From Asterella californica (Eukaryota; Streptophyta; Marchantiopsida; Marchantiales; Aytoniaceae): a DNA stretch of 64,000 nt. The position numbers were made by a program, and so were the translations under genes. Location: the NCBI GenBank assembly GCA_036924285.1, contig JAYKYS010000011.1, positions 3,410,001 through 3,474,000 on the forward strand, given 5' to 3'. Positions 38,438 through 49,187 of this stretch are shown here, piece after piece. Position 1 is the first letter of the stretch. Every line of letters begins with the position of its first letter. The notes below the pieces were generated by a model. That model saw nothing but the letters and a program-made list of their open reading frames with translations. It made no database searches and had not been told where the DNA came from.

Positions 38438-39790
38438 TAGTCCTTCATGCATATATCAACACCGTTGTGTTATACGTTTTAAGTCATAGTAGACTGATAG
38501 TATGCTAGTTATCTTGTTCAAGCATTTGTGCACTTGTGCAAGTGACTTCTTACTTGTCTATGATGTTCAATGTACATAACTTAGATTTATCATGTTGATA
38601 GGGTTTAAGCTCATGGGTTGTATTTACGTGTTGCCCATGCACGCTTTTTAGCTTGTTTAAGTTTATTTTCAGGACTGCGTGTCGTTTTAGGTAGTTTAAG
38701 CTTTACGTTGGCATTTTAGGGGAGCTAACGTGATAGCCTGTGAGTGAAGTTAAGTTACCACGTGGATTAGGGTACTAGAGGATAACCAAGTGGAGCTATG
38801 AACTCCCATTGGTTAGTTTTTGTCTTTTGTAAAACTCTAAATTTAGAAATCGAGGTCTAAAGGAGAGTTCGAGCATTTGGTGAGGGTGCTGCAAAATCTG
38901 AGAGCAAAGGAGAGTAGAGCTCGTCGTGCTAGTCGATTTCAGTCAAATTTTTGATCGATTTGGAGCAATAAAGAGAGAGTTATGGCAATTTGAAGTTGGG
39001 ATTGAGTTGAAATTGCTTCACTTTTGTTGGATTTAAGGTTTTCAGTGTCAGTTGCAGCAGAATTGAGGAAATCGGTTCAAAACTTCGTGGTTGCGTTCTT
39101 TGTCAGTAGGGCTACGACAGCCTAAAAAGTTTCATGTGATTTGAGTGACTGAGTAATTCAGGGCGGCCGCTGAAGCAGAGGGGGTCTGAAAAGCTCTCAA
39201 TCTAGAGCAACAACTTCAAATAACGAGATCTAGAGTTCTGTGTACAATCAGGAGTCTCAACTTCACAAGGACTTTCAACATCCTGTAGACTCCAAATCTT
39301 GTAAGAATCTTTGAAAGTGATCGAGCCAATTTTCTGTTATAGGTCGATATAGCTGTCTGAGTATCAGAAATTGCCGCAATATCTTTGATCAGAACTTTTC
39401 TGTCCATATCTCGATGTCAGAATTTGATCTCAAGCTGAAACTTCGTGTGTGTGCTCAGTGGGGCCTCTTTTACATGTAAGAGAAATTTAGGAGTCAGAAC
39501 CATCATAGTTTTTCTCTTCTTGAGTGTTAAAGTTCACCGCCTGATCCTATTACTATCAGTTAGACTTGAACTTTGCCTTCTGAGTGAATGAGAGGTTCAT
39601 GCAGACCTGTATGAGTTGTCATAGTGCTCTGTTGTAACCTGAAAGGCCTATCCCTTGAGTAATCCACCACGACCAGAAACCCAACGCTTCTCTGAGTAAG
39701 CACAACACAGCCTTCACAGTTAAATCACAGCCAGAAGGTTCCGCCTTTCGCAGGAAAACTCTCAACTTGACAACGTGTCTCAAGAGTCAA
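38438..39790 (+). repeat. Dispersed 1.3 kb repeat (inverted copy at 59.91-61.22 kb)
   Basis: Begins tagtccttcatgcatat. Shared landmarks with the other copy include caacaccgttgtgttat, gcacttgtgcaagtgactt, gtttaagctcatgggttgta, ggggtctgaaaagctctcaa and cagtggggcctcttttacat, in the same order but on opposite strands. Substitutions and small indels are frequent. No protein is recognised, and no TG..CA ends or target duplication could be assigned. Confidence 0.75.
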
Positions 39791-39860
39791 GCTATCTCTT
39801 GCCTCACGGAGACACAACTGTAGCGAGTAGGAATCATCTTCCACCTCTATCACGTAGCTC

Positions 39861-40919
39861 TCAGAATAGGTCTATCTCGCACGAGAAAACGACAAGAGCG
39901 TCAAGGTGTTGAGAGGGTCCAACTACCCGGAAAGATTGCCGAAGCAGTTTCCTCCATGGATAATAAGCCCACCCCGTCACATGATATCGCAGAGATGTCT
40001 GCCTACATGCGAGAGGTCCTGCCACACAATCAAAGGTCCATGATCCTATGATGTCACCAAAAACTTCCATGATCCTCCTATCAAACTCTCTAAGGTGCGA
40101 GATGAAGATTGAAGATAGAGGTACTGTGCGGAGTAAGTAACCCGGACGACGTGCAATGGAAGAGGAAAGGATGTCAAAAAGCAACTTGTGGATCCTCTAA
40201 CATAGAGAGATCCCTCATATGCAAAACGTCCTCCGTCAGAACAACATCTAAGAATCGAGAGATGAAGTCTTCTGTACCCACTAGTACTCCGAGGATGGGT
40301 AAACCATCTCTAGGTGTAACAAATCTCTTTAAGAGATGGAGGTCCGACGGTATAGCTATGATAGACCAAGCCTTGCACTTTGACACCTTCACTCTCAACC
40401 TTACCAAGGTCAATTGAGAGACGAGGTGACCAAAGGCAACACATACTTGATCCGTCGGATCTATGATATGCGTATCATCAGCAAGAGATGAAAAAACACA
40501 ACCTGGAGCAGCCAAGACGGTGGCCAAGAGAGCTCTTAAGTGAGTTAAAGCAAAGAGAGGTCTACCGAAATGATCTCCTTGACAAGTACTTGTAGCAGAT
40601 CTGATGACCTTAACCTCCTCTATCGAAGGACCATGCTGGTAACAAAGGGGAGTGGAAGAACCATAGAATGAACGCACGAAGAGAACGAGACTCGTCAGAG
40701 ATCCACCACCATCCATTAGTTCTCTAAAGATGAAAGCGCGTGACACGGTATTAAAAGCGTTTTCCACGTCCACTTGTAGGACGACCTAATTGAGATGGAT
40801 GTCCAAGAGAATTCTAATGCCGAAGGACGTAGACTCAAACCCTTTCGGAAAAAGAAGTTAGATGATAAATAAAGCTTGTTTTCTTGCTCCATCTTCAGAT
40901 GGACGAGGTGAATATGCAT
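39861..40919 (-). pseudogene. Decayed reverse transcriptase (non-LTR-type element)
   Basis: The minus strand has an RT-like frame from 40773 with MDVENAFNTVSRAFIFREL, then CQGDHFGRPLFALTHLRALL and LADDTHIID (the RT catalytic Asp-Asp box). A separate frame at 39861-40184 has REFDRRIMEVFGDIIGS and similar blocks. A frameshift upstream of 40773 and several breaks between the blocks show decay. The repeat starting at 38438 lies downstream, and the probable C-terminal block is at 37458-37730. Confidence 0.65.
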
Positions 40920-41094
40920 GCAATAAAGAATTCTTTGGTAAATTTGCTGGAGTAATTGGTGTGCTGATGATCTCGATAAGCATGCTTAATGTGATATTAA
41001 ATTCGAGATAATATGATATAAATTTTGTATCATTTTATTATATGCATGTCAATCTACATTTTGTGATAAATATTATCAAAATAACATATATACA

Positions 41095-41110
41095 TATAAA
41101 AATATAGACT
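41095..41110. repeat. LINE target-site duplication, left copy
   Basis: TATAAAAATATAGACT, identical to 55811-55826. It is directly followed by a T-run (41110-41117), which is the poly-A tail of a minus-strand LINE. This pair fixes the outer limits of the nested block. Confidence 0.88.
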
Positions 41111-43221
41111 TTTTTTTAAAGAACCAGACGGCGCCGGAAGACGTTTATGAACCGAGGAGAGCAAGAGGCATCCACCTCTCTCCCCCCGTGACTCAGCCCA
41201 ATAAGTTGTTTGGAACAAGTGTTAACAGGCCTGGCGGTCTTTTCTCTCGCGGTGTACTTTCTGCTCGACTCTTTTCTATCCTGTCTAACATTCTCATCCT
41301 TACTATCGCGTCCATGGTTAACGATGATACTATCGATGTTCTGATTCCTAATCCTGTTCCTGCTGCCATCTCTGCTCGCCACATGTCTGTTGCCACCTTG
41401 ATCGTTCTTCCTGAAGCCGCCTTTTCTCTCGTCCATTTGTCTTCTGACGGTTTGGTTTCGCTTCGCGGTACCCTCCTCCTTCTTGTCCTCAATCTTGCGG
41501 GAGTCCGTAGCAGTGAAATTGGCTTGATCGCTGTTGGGACTTCTGCTTCGCTTGCACTGATCGTGCCAATCCTCGACCATCTCCTGTTCTCTATCGTGAC
41601 AGGTATCGCTGGTTTTTTGCTCAGTCCTTGTCATCGCATTGATATGCATTTGACAATGGAGTTGTCCGAATTGAGTGCCTTTCCCAATTGGCAGCATTCT
41701 TCATTGTTTTCCTCTTGGAGATCCTTCTCAGTTCGCCTGTGTACCTTTAATCATCATCGTTGTTAGCACGTTGTTGTGCGTTTTCCTGGACAATCGCTCT
41801 ACTGATCTGTTGGCTGGTGGCATTGGTGCCCTCCTGTTGCAGGTCGCTCTCGTTGCGGTGTCTGATTCTCATCGACTCTTCTCTTCTCGTTTGTCTGTGC
41901 TCCGTCGGCCGTCTGTTTTTCAGCTGTTGCTGGAAGTAGGGCACTTTGCTTCTATTGCGTAGATTGTTCAGTTCCTGCATGGTTTGCTCCTCGATCTTCT
42001 TCCTTTTCGCGTCTTGGTCACTTCTTTTGGTAAGTGCTCTGACCTTCCTCTCAATGTTAGCAATGGTGACTAGCATCAGTATGTCCCTCTCTTTCTCTTT
42101 GAACAATTTGTCATTACGTTCAATCCAAATCTGCGTTAGAATTTCCATCATACCATTCTGCTTTATTGTATTCATTCTTCTGTTTGCTTCATCGATGGCT
42201 TCCAGTAGAGTTCCAGACCGTGTGGTGCCCTGTCGTGTCTCTTGCGTTATCTTGAACCATTGTTGCCATTTCCTCTGAGCTTTGTGACATTTCCAGAAGC
42301 AGTGTAGGAAGGATTCTTCTTCGCTGTTGCATCGTGGACATACTCCACTCCCTTTTTGCATTCTCGTCATTCTCTGTCCTGTCGGGAATCCTTGTTGCAT
42401 GATCTTCCATAACCACGTTTTGTCTCTCGTGAGGATACGCGCGGTCCTGACTCTCCTCCACCTCTTCCTCCATACTTTTGCCGAGTCTTCTCTATTCCAC
42501 TTTTTGTTGAATCTGCTGTGGTGCGTGTCTTCATTTTCCAGCATTTGTCTCCAATCTTGTGTATTTACGTCCCATCCCTCTGCTTTCTTGTTTTGCTTTA
42601 CTCTCCAGTTCCACCCTTCCACCTCTTATAAAGGTTTGTGTATGTCCTCAGCTTGAGTCGTTTGAATCCATTCTCTAACCTTCCTTTCTACTTCTGATTC
42701 GTCTTCTCCTAATCCCCTGTTCCGGTTATACCAGAGTTTGAAGAGGACTATCGAGGGCTCCTTACTCTCCTTGGCTAGTTTCCTGATCTTACTAACCACT
42801 TCCTGATCGATCCTCCCTGCGGTCTCATCCAGTAGCGTGCCTTGCAACACCGTGGTGTTTCTCCCGTATACTCTTCCAATCACCTCTTGATGTAGCTTTT
42901 CCCTGAGTTCGCACCATAGGTTGCGAAATGTGTTATACATTCCTGCTCTGACGACTTTCGGAGGAGTGGACAGTAGCCATATCTCTTGGACCGACCAGTT
43001 GGTTCTCTCCTTCCTCCATCTCCCTCGTTGCACGTTGTCTTATGTCAATTTTTCCGCTATTTGGATCCAGTCTTAGTCTTCTCCTCTTATGAACCGCGCG
43101 CAGTGCTTGGCCTTAAATACTTTTTGCTGTACTTCAAAGGCGATGAGCCCTACGTCACCTTCTCGTCTTTTCCTTTTGAATTCGTTCCATGCTATCATTG
43201 GCACTTTACGTTGGCCATCTC
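41111..43221 (-). pseudogene. LINE (non-LTR retrotransposon), 3' part of ORF2
   Basis: This is the downstream half of the LINE interrupted at 43221/53911. Read on the minus strand from 43221 it continues the RT protein with RDGQRKVPMIAWNEFKR and EGDVGLIAF. Next come frames at 42626-43033 and 41747-42622 carrying a zf-RVT-type knuckle (CPRCNSEEESFLHCFWKC) and a Lys/Arg/Glu-rich tail, then a poly-A tract at the target-site duplication. Stops and shifts (for example after FIRRED) show it is inactive. Confidence 0.8.
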
Positions 43222-43515
43222 TGTCACGTCAGTTTGGGCACCTCGTCTAGGTTGACCGAGTGCGAAGTGGCGCATCCCGGTAAGGCCGTTAGTGCCGTTA
43301 GGACGAGTTGGGAGGAGAGTCCACTAGGGGTAAACTACGCAGGTAGGGCTTGGAGGCCTTAGTTCTTTGAGTTGAGCCTTCAAGCTCCAGGCTATGGTGG
43401 ATAGTCTAGTTGAGTGTAACCCGGATTCTCTTCGTGTTTAGAGTGGGTTTGGCTTGACCGTTTGTGAATAATCCTTGTTGTGGTGTTGGAGATGGTAATT
43501 TCTCTATTCAGATTA
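43222..43515 (+). repeat. Left LTR copy (lacks its first 108 bp)
   Basis: Starts TGTCACGTCAGTTTGGGC directly at the target duplication and ends ctctattca + gatta. It matches 53510-53803 over 294 bases. Compared with the right LTR it lacks the leading block present at 53400-53507, so it is truncated or permuted. The bases after gatta (ctcaaagaactgag) should hold the primer-binding site, but no tRNA match could be assigned. Confidence 0.85.
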
Positions 43516-45239
43516 CTCAAAGAACTGAGTGCAGGTCGAGATGGAGTTCAGTAGGAACCCGCTGATCTGAAATCGTCCGCTGGTATCTTCGGGCGTTGTC
43601 GTTCGTGCTTGATTGTTGGAGTTGTGATCGAGGTGTGTGGGCGCATGCTACGTTGCTGGTCGCAGATCGATTTGCTGTTGTTGGGGTCGAGTGGAGATTT
43701 CTGTCATGCGGAAGCGCTGCAGAAATTTTGCGGAATGTTCTTGAAGTGTGTTGTTGGAGCCGGATTGCGCGTTTGGGCGTGGCAGACGGAATACTTGTCA
43801 ATGTCAGGCCGGAGTGGGCTCTTTGGAAGCGCATTGGAGAGACGATTCTAGCGCATTAAGTCTCGTGGAGTTTGGTCAAGGATTGAAGAAGTTATGGCAT
43901 GTCGAAGTTCGCTGCCGTGTCACCCGGAAGCACAAAAAGGCTAGTTACGTCAGATTTTGGCTCAATTTCGTGTGGAAACTCGAGTTTAGGAGTTGTTTTG
44001 TGTGTGTGTGCATTCGCGAAGTGTGTGTGGTGCATTTGCGAATCTGTTGTGGTGGTTTTCAGGTTGGCTTTGGGTGTTCTTGCTGTTTTACGTCAGATTT
44101 TGGGTCACCCGTGTGCACCCGCAAGCTGTTTTCGCTGTTTTGGAGCCTCTTTTGGTGCAATCTTCTGCAATTCGAGGTGGAGCCGAGCCTCTTCTGGTGT
44201 GTTGTATCTGTTCGACTCTACTTCAAGCGGAGCGGAGCGGAGAGTGCGTGTTAGGAGGCGTTTAGAGACTTCGAGGAGCAGAGGTGCGTGAGTGCGGAGG
44301 CGTGAGAGCGGAGTGCGAGAGTGCGGAGGCGGAGCGGAGCTGAGCCTGAGCCCGAGCCCGCACCCGCCGCAAGCTTGCTTGCTGGCGTGCGTGAGAGAGG
44401 TATCCAAGCTTCAGTTGTGTGGGAAGGGTAAAACCAACTGGTCACCCATCCCAACACTATTCCTGGACCTGGACTCCTGACTCTGTAGTCTTAGCTTTGG
44501 CTTTACCACTAGACCAATAGCTCTTGGTGTCCTACAGGGATGCGTGCAAATACTTATGGACTTGTATAAGGTAGTAGGAGACCTTCTCGCACGTCCCTAG
44601 AGGAGTGGTAGGACGACCTCACAGTATTAGGAGGAAGCTATAGTTGTGGTAGTGTTTGCCTACACCGTAGAGGCGCGTATGGAGGCAATTGGTGGTAGTT
44701 GTCTTGGGTGAGCTAGTAGAGCTACCACGTGGATGTTTTTGGAGCTACTAGAGGTGTAGACATCTAGTTAGTGACCTCAAGTGTCAGTTACGACAGTTGG
44801 TGATCATATATTGTGCATGTGATCACCGACGAGGAGACGTCAGTCCGGGTGGGGCTGGGTTTCTCTTTATGTGAATGTTTGAGTGTGGAGGGTTATCGTT
44901 TGGACTTCTTGTGGTTGGAACCCCTCCATATTATGCTTCCTGTTTGTGCGCCGCGTTTGCTTGTGTTGGCGCTTGATTTCGGAGTGAGTTCACTCCAGTG
45001 TGCTGTCGGTAGTGAGGCTGGAGTTGCGGACCAGTCAGACTATCTTCGTCTCTCTCACGATGCGGTTGGAGTGACGACCAACAGACCGTGAGAGGCTGCT
45101 TGTGGTGATGGCAGGTACAGGTTGCCCTTACCTTGACCGTCCTAGTAGGAGATAGGTGAGCTCAGTAGGAGCGGGGTTAGACAAGTGGTGGTTACGGTGG
45201 TGACGGGGATTGCGACATTCCAGTTGGGGAGTGTGTTAG
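43516..45239 (+). other. Long 5' leader of the Ty3-type element
   Basis: About 1.7 kb between the left LTR and gag. It includes a GC-rich tract of degenerate gcggagcg repeats (44226-44345) and a tRNA/5S-like fragment on the minus strand (44440-44522). Several overlapping short open frames have no domain. A leader this long is unusual and may have been lengthened by insertion of other sequence. Confidence 0.5.
44440..44522 (-). repeat. tRNA/5S-like fragment, candidate SINE piece
   Basis: On the minus strand tggtctagtggtaa (44503-44516) fits a pol III A box (tRNA D-arm). Further on, gggatgggtgacc (44440-44452) is identical to the 5S rRNA-like string seen in many plant sequences. No B box and no foldable tRNA is present, so this is not a tRNA gene. 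It may be a captured SINE fragment. Confidence 0.3.
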
Positions 45240-45866
45240 CGAGATTCTCTCATCACGGAGTTCTCGGGAGGTTCTGGTGAGGACTTCTCGGATAGTGGGT
45301 ATACACGGAGTGGGGTGAGGTACCGACTACCTACACCATTGCCGTCGGTTGTTCCAGAGGACGAGTCAGACGCAGACATCACGTTTTCTGGTGGTGAGTC
45401 TAGTGTCGCCACACCGTTGTTGTGGGACATGGACGAGATCTATAGGACCACGAAGGGACCTCGGCGTTACTCGAGTACAGTTGGTACCATTGAGCTGGAT
45501 GACTTCATCCATGAGTTCGACAGTTGGTGCGATCTGCAGCAGATGCGAAACCTACAGTTGTTTACACCCTTCATGGCGTGGAAGGGTTTGTTCCAGCACT
45601 TGGAAGGACCGCCGATGGACGATTATCATGAGTTCAGGCGAGATTACAGTGTTGAGATCGAGTTGTGGAGACAACATTGGTCTCCCAACTACGTTTCTAT
45701 CACTACTGGCACAGTTTCGGGAGGCGTAACACCTGCGAGTTCGGGTGCCAATAGCAGTGATACAGCCGCAGGTGGCGGAGTACCTACTATCAGCGGTGCG
45801 TCCACAAGTAGTGGAGCAGGTGGTAGTGTGAGTGGGATACCACCAGGGTTTAACCCTGTTGTTTAG
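45240..45866 (+). pseudogene. Gag, N-terminal part (ends at in-frame TAG)
   Basis: The frame is open from the stop at 45237 to TAG 45864-45866; the first ATG is at 45429. It encodes an acidic N-terminus, a helical block with DFIHEFDSWCDLQQMRNLQL and WRQHWSPNY, and a Ser/Gly/Thr-rich linker. The downstream gag continues in the same frame with CLRKNYQGVRTDKLRSLQEF and LREAFTRMRRLI, typical of Retrotrans_gag. The TAG lies inside gag, is followed by TTC TTC (not a readthrough context), and is best read as a CAG codon mutated to TAG. Confidence 0.65.
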
Positions 45867-48800
45867 TTCTTCCAATGTTTGAGGAAGAACTATCAGGGTG
45901 TGCGGACCGACAAGTTGAGGAGTCTGCAAGAGTTCCAGCGGAAGACTGGAGAGAGCCTACGCGAGGCGTTTACTCGCATGAGGCGGTTGATCAGCGTTAT
46001 CCAAGGGGTGACGGAAGCACAGGCAGTCCAGTTCTGGTATGGGATACTAGACCGGGAGCTGCGTAGGAGAGTTGGAGATGCTACTCTCCTTAGAGATACC
46101 GCTCCGACGTTGGCGGTTGTCTTTAGTCTGGCTGAGCGGATTGAGCTCAACATGGTGGAGGAGAGGGTGGTGGTTGCTGGGTTCAGCAAGGAGACACCAC
46201 ATGGAGCGACCACCTCTTCTCGACGATCACAGGCTACGCAACAGGGTGGTGGTGGTGGTGGTAAGGATCGTGCGGAGCAATCACGATCTCAGGGAGGTGT
46301 TGGAGGATCTAGTGGGCAGAAGCCCATGCCGTCCTTCTCTAGTCATCAGCAAGCAGGTCCTTGCTGGACGTGTGATGGTCCTCATCAGCAGAGGGACTGT
46401 CCACAGAAGAGAGGTTATGAGACGTCAGGGACGTCTCAAGCAATACCTAGGCAATGTGAGCATTGCGGACGACCTGGTCACAGTAGTGACCGTTGTTTTG
46501 ATCTCCATCCCGAGTTGCGGCAAGGGAAGGCTGATCGTGGACGAGGCGGAGGAGCTCAGGGAGGCCGTGGTGGTCGAGCTGGAGGTAGAGGTCCAGCACC
46601 TGGGAGAGGACCGGTCGGTCCACCACCTACTACGACGTCAAAAGCAGGTATGGCTGCTCGGATTGAGCAGTTGGAGCAGAGGATAGCTAGTATGGCTATG
46701 GCTCAGCGGAGATCAGGTGGAACAGAGGCTTCCACGTCTTATGGAGGAGAAGGAGGTGACTTCGACTTCATGGCTGGTGTGGCGCAGATTGAGGCATCTG
46801 CGGCAGTGACTAGAGGTGCAGTACGTGCCTCTGAGCCACGAGGTGCAGTACGTGCCTCTGAGCCACGAGGTGCGTCAGTGGAGTTGGATCCACAACGCGG
46901 GGAGGCTGGTAGACAAGCCAGGCTTCCCCAGTCGTTCACATTATCGGAGGCGTTGAGGACCACATCTATGGTTCCTAAACGACCTATCGATGGTGCAGTA
47001 GAGTTTGAGGTATCGACATCCAGGAGTGTGTGTGACGTGAGTCCACCTTCGACGTCTATGGATGCGACGTCGAACTCGATGTTGGGGACAGCTACCAGTG
47101 GTACTTGGCAAGCGGCGGCTGCTAAGTTAGATGAGTTACAAGCTAGGCCGACGATTGACCGTGCTGGTTTGGCACCAGGTGTGGTGTTGTTGGACAACAG
47201 AAGTGGTATCTTCTGTTTGGTGGCACCTTCAGGGAAAGTGTATCGACCCCAGAAGGTCTTGTTAGACTCTGGAGCCCAACCGTTGATGTTGGGAAAGGCG
47301 GCGTGTATTGGTTTGGGTCTGAAGAAATCCGAGATAGAGAGATGTCCATTCCAGTTGCAGACATCTCTAGGGGGATCAGGAGGTACGGCTCTACATATGA
47401 CACGTGAGATGTTGATGGTGAGAGTTCGGCCAGATCTCCCCACGGATGGCTCTGTGGTGAGAGCCAAGGCCATCGTTACAGCCGCAGAGTCTTATGATGT
47501 ATTGGTGGGAGGTGCTGTGTTGTACCCTATGGGGTTTGTGATCGACTATTGGGCGGAGACAGCATCTTACAGATCAGGTTGGCAGTCCGGTGAGGGACGA
47601 GTGAGCCGCTTACCAGTGCGGTTCAGTGCTAGAGTTGGGACGACGGAGCCTACACTATGGACGATGGCATCCGTTGCAGGGTTCAGTTCGGTCATCACTT
47701 GGCCGGGCGAGTTGTTGGAGGGCAATGCCCATGCGGAGGATACTCCGGTCTTTGAGGAGGTGGAGGACATGCCTAGCATGTCTACGTTAGTACCATCTGC
47801 CTTGGATGTTCCACTCTGGAGTTCGAGTGGAGAGTTGCAGCAGTATGCTGATCAGTTGGTGCAGCAGGCTTGGAGTGAAGCCTTTGTACCACCAGTAGAG
47901 GAACAAATGGTTGTTCCTGCTACTGGCCCTGTGACCTTATCACCATTGGATACAACTCCCATTGTATGGCAATATCCAGAGGAGGGTGTGTGTGTGCTGG
48001 AGCTGTTTGGAGAGATCAGCACAGGTTTGGTTGCGGTATTGCAGGCAGGCATACAAGTACAGCGATACTTGTATGTGGAGAGAGATGAGATTGCGAGACG
48101 CATCTCATTGCGACATGTGGTACGTTTGGTGCAGAGATATCTTGAGTTGTTGCCCTTATCAGCTGTTAGAGGATACCAGCAAGCATTACCGTCAGATATT
48201 TCGCTGCTGGGGGCGCATGATCTTACGTTTGTTGGCACCATTCACTTCGTGATAGCCGGATGGCCATGTCAAGATCACACACGTGCTGAGAGAGGTCAGG
48301 GTTTACATGACCCGCGATCTAGGATGTTTTGGGAGATGTTACAGATCTTACGACATCTCCAGATGCATCAGGTGGATTCTCCAGCGTACATCTTGGAGAA
48401 CGTTTCTTTGTTGGGTGATGCTCGTACACAGATGATGACGAGTGTGCACCAAGTGCGGTCTTGGACTGGACCAGCAGTGTTGTTGGATGCAGCGAGAGTA
48501 GGATCTCGTGCACATCGTCCACGGTTGTGGTGGACGAACTTGTTACCGAGAGAGGTGCTTAAGCGCGCACACGATGGAGTGAGACGACCAGCGCATCTCA
48601 CGGTTGATAGCATCTTGGATGCAGGACGACGATCTCAAGTAGTGAGAGTCGTCGATAGGTCACCCATGGCAGTGGTGAACCTAGTGGGACGGCCCATGGT
48701 AGCGTTACCCACTTTGGTAAGCTTTCCAGCGTCACATGCTTACAGAGATGGAGGACCTGGGCTTGTGTGGGATGCTCAATTACGGCAGTTGGTGGAGTCC

Positions 48801-49187
48801 AATGCCGATGAGAGAGAGCGAGCGATGGGTTTCCCTACGGGTACGACGACTGTAGCTTCGGTGTCGGAGGCTTCACGTCGTCAAGTATTGGATCAAGCAA
48901 TGGACTTGAATTGCTTGACATGGATTGTTAACCTTGGATTGGTTGAGCAGCGTCGGATGCGATCGACGGGTGTTACTGCTCGAGCACTCTTGAGCTCTTT
49001 GCCTACCGGGTCGGTGGAGGCAAAGGCTGGGGGCGAGGCACGTGGAGTTCGTCATCCTTGGACATCATGGGATGTCATAGGAGAGAGTGTGGAGCTTGCA
49101 GCTAGAACTGCAGAATTTTTACGCATAGTAGCGGTGGAGGTTGTTGGTGGTGAGCAGAATGAAACTGCTCCAGAGGCTACAAGATAG
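45867..49187 (+). CDS. Gag (C-terminal part)-protease-cytosine methyltransferase polyprotein
   Basis: Open in one frame for about 1,105 codons. Numbering from the codon at 45879: capsid-like gag 1-95; CX2CX3HX4C (about 163-175) and canonical CX2CX4HX4C (CEHCGRPGHSSDRC, 46455-46496) knuckles; an Arg-Gly-rich stretch (about 221-245); a 30 bp tandem duplication (46815-46874); retropepsin with LLDSGAQPLMLG (Asp codon 47265) and ESYDVLVGGAVLYPMGF; a linker; then a C5-methyltransferase (about 702-1022). It ends at TAG 49185-49187, after which RT follows in the same frame. The expected role is virus-like-particle formation, polyprotein cleavage and DNA methylation. Apart from the TAG at 45864 upstream, the frame is unbroken, which suggests recent selection on the methyltransferase. 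Confidence 0.88.
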   Translation, partial: FFQCLRKNYQGVRTDKLRSLQEFQRKTGESLREAFTRMRRLISVIQGVTEAQAVQFWYGILDRELRRRVGDATLLRDTAPTLAVVFSLAERIELNMVEERVVVAGFSKETPHGATTSSRRSQATQQGGGGGGKDRAEQSRSQGGVGGSSGQKPMPSFSSHQQAGPCWTCDGPHQQRDCPQKRGYETSGTSQAIPRQCEHCGRPGHSSDRCFDLHPELRQGKADRGRGGGAQGGRGGRAGGRGPAPGRGPVGPPPTTTSKAGMAARIEQLEQRIASMAMAQRRSGGTEASTSYGGEGGDFDFMAGVAQIEASAAVTRGAVRASEPRGAVRASEPRGASVELDPQRGEAGRQARLPQSFTLSEALRTTSMVPKRPIDGAVEFEVSTSRSVCDVSPPSTSMDATSNSMLGTATSGTWQAAAAKLDELQARPTIDRAGLAPGVVLLDNRSGIFCLVAPSGKVYRPQKVLLDSGAQPLMLGKAACIGLGLKKSEIERCPFQLQTSLGGSGGTALHMTREMLMVRVRPDLPTDGSVVRAKAIVTAAESYDVLVGGAVLYPMGFVIDYWAETASYRSGWQSGEGRVSRLPVRFSARVGTTEPTLWTMASVAGFSSVITWPGELLEGNAHAEDTPVFEEVEDMPSMSTLVPSALDVPLWSSSGELQQYADQLVQQAWSEAFVPPVEEQMVVPATGPVTLSPLDTTPIVWQYPEEGVCVLELFGEISTGLVAVLQAGIQVQRYLYVERDEIARRISLRHVVRLVQRYLELLPLSAVRGYQQALPSDISLLGAHDLTFVGTIHFVIAGWPCQDHTRAERGQGLHDPRSRMFWEMLQILRHLQMHQVDSPAYILENVSLLGDARTQMMTSVHQVRSWTGPAVLLDAARVGSRAHRPRLWWTNLLPREVLKRAHDGVRRPAHLTVDSILDAGRRSQVVRVVDRSPMAVVNLVGRPMVALPTLVSFPASHAYRDGGPGLVWDAQLRQLVESNADERERAMGFPTGTTTVASVSEASRRQVLDQAMDLNCLTWIVNLGLVEQRRMRSTGVTARALLSSLPTGSVEAKAGGEARGVRHPWTSWDVIGESVELAARTAEFLRIVAVEVVGGEQNETAPEATR
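47985..48945 (+). other. DNMT3-like C5-cytosine methyltransferase domain
   Basis: Motifs occur in the normal (non-permuted) order. Motif I is VLELFGEISTGL (47994-48029), with RYLYVERDE as motif II. Motif IV is IAGWPCQDHT with the catalytic Cys codon at 48267. Motif VI is ENV (48396-48404). Motif VIII is AHRPRLWWTN (from 48510). The motif IX/X region contains ERAMGFPTGTT (about 48815-48845) and ends LTWIVNLGL. The motif I and VIII wording resembles DNMT3 ('LF.GI.TGL', 'AHRARYFWGN') more than DNMT1/CMT; the order excludes plant DRM enzymes. All catalytic residues I can check are present, so activity on CG or other sites is plausible but unproven. Confidence 0.88.

Noticed and set aside
41188..42656. 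Plus-strand open frames over the LINE 3' part, some with hydrophobic stretches
   Set aside because: The opposite strand carries the zf-RVT knuckle and LINE tail in the right order; the hydrophobic look comes from antisense of Lys/Glu/Arg codons.
44440..44522. tRNA gene
   Set aside because: Only an A-box-like segment is present; there is no B box, no acceptor pairing and no cloverleaf.
46739..47473. Long minus-strand open frame (244 codons) inside the gag-protease region
   Set aside because: It is the antisense shadow of a strongly coding plus-strand frame with zinc knuckle and retropepsin motifs; the antisense product has no recognisable domain.
47985..48945. Host DNMT gene interrupted by a retrotransposon
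   Set aside because: The domain lies in one uninterrupted frame with gag-protease upstream and RT downstream in the same phase, without introns, between the element's LTRs.
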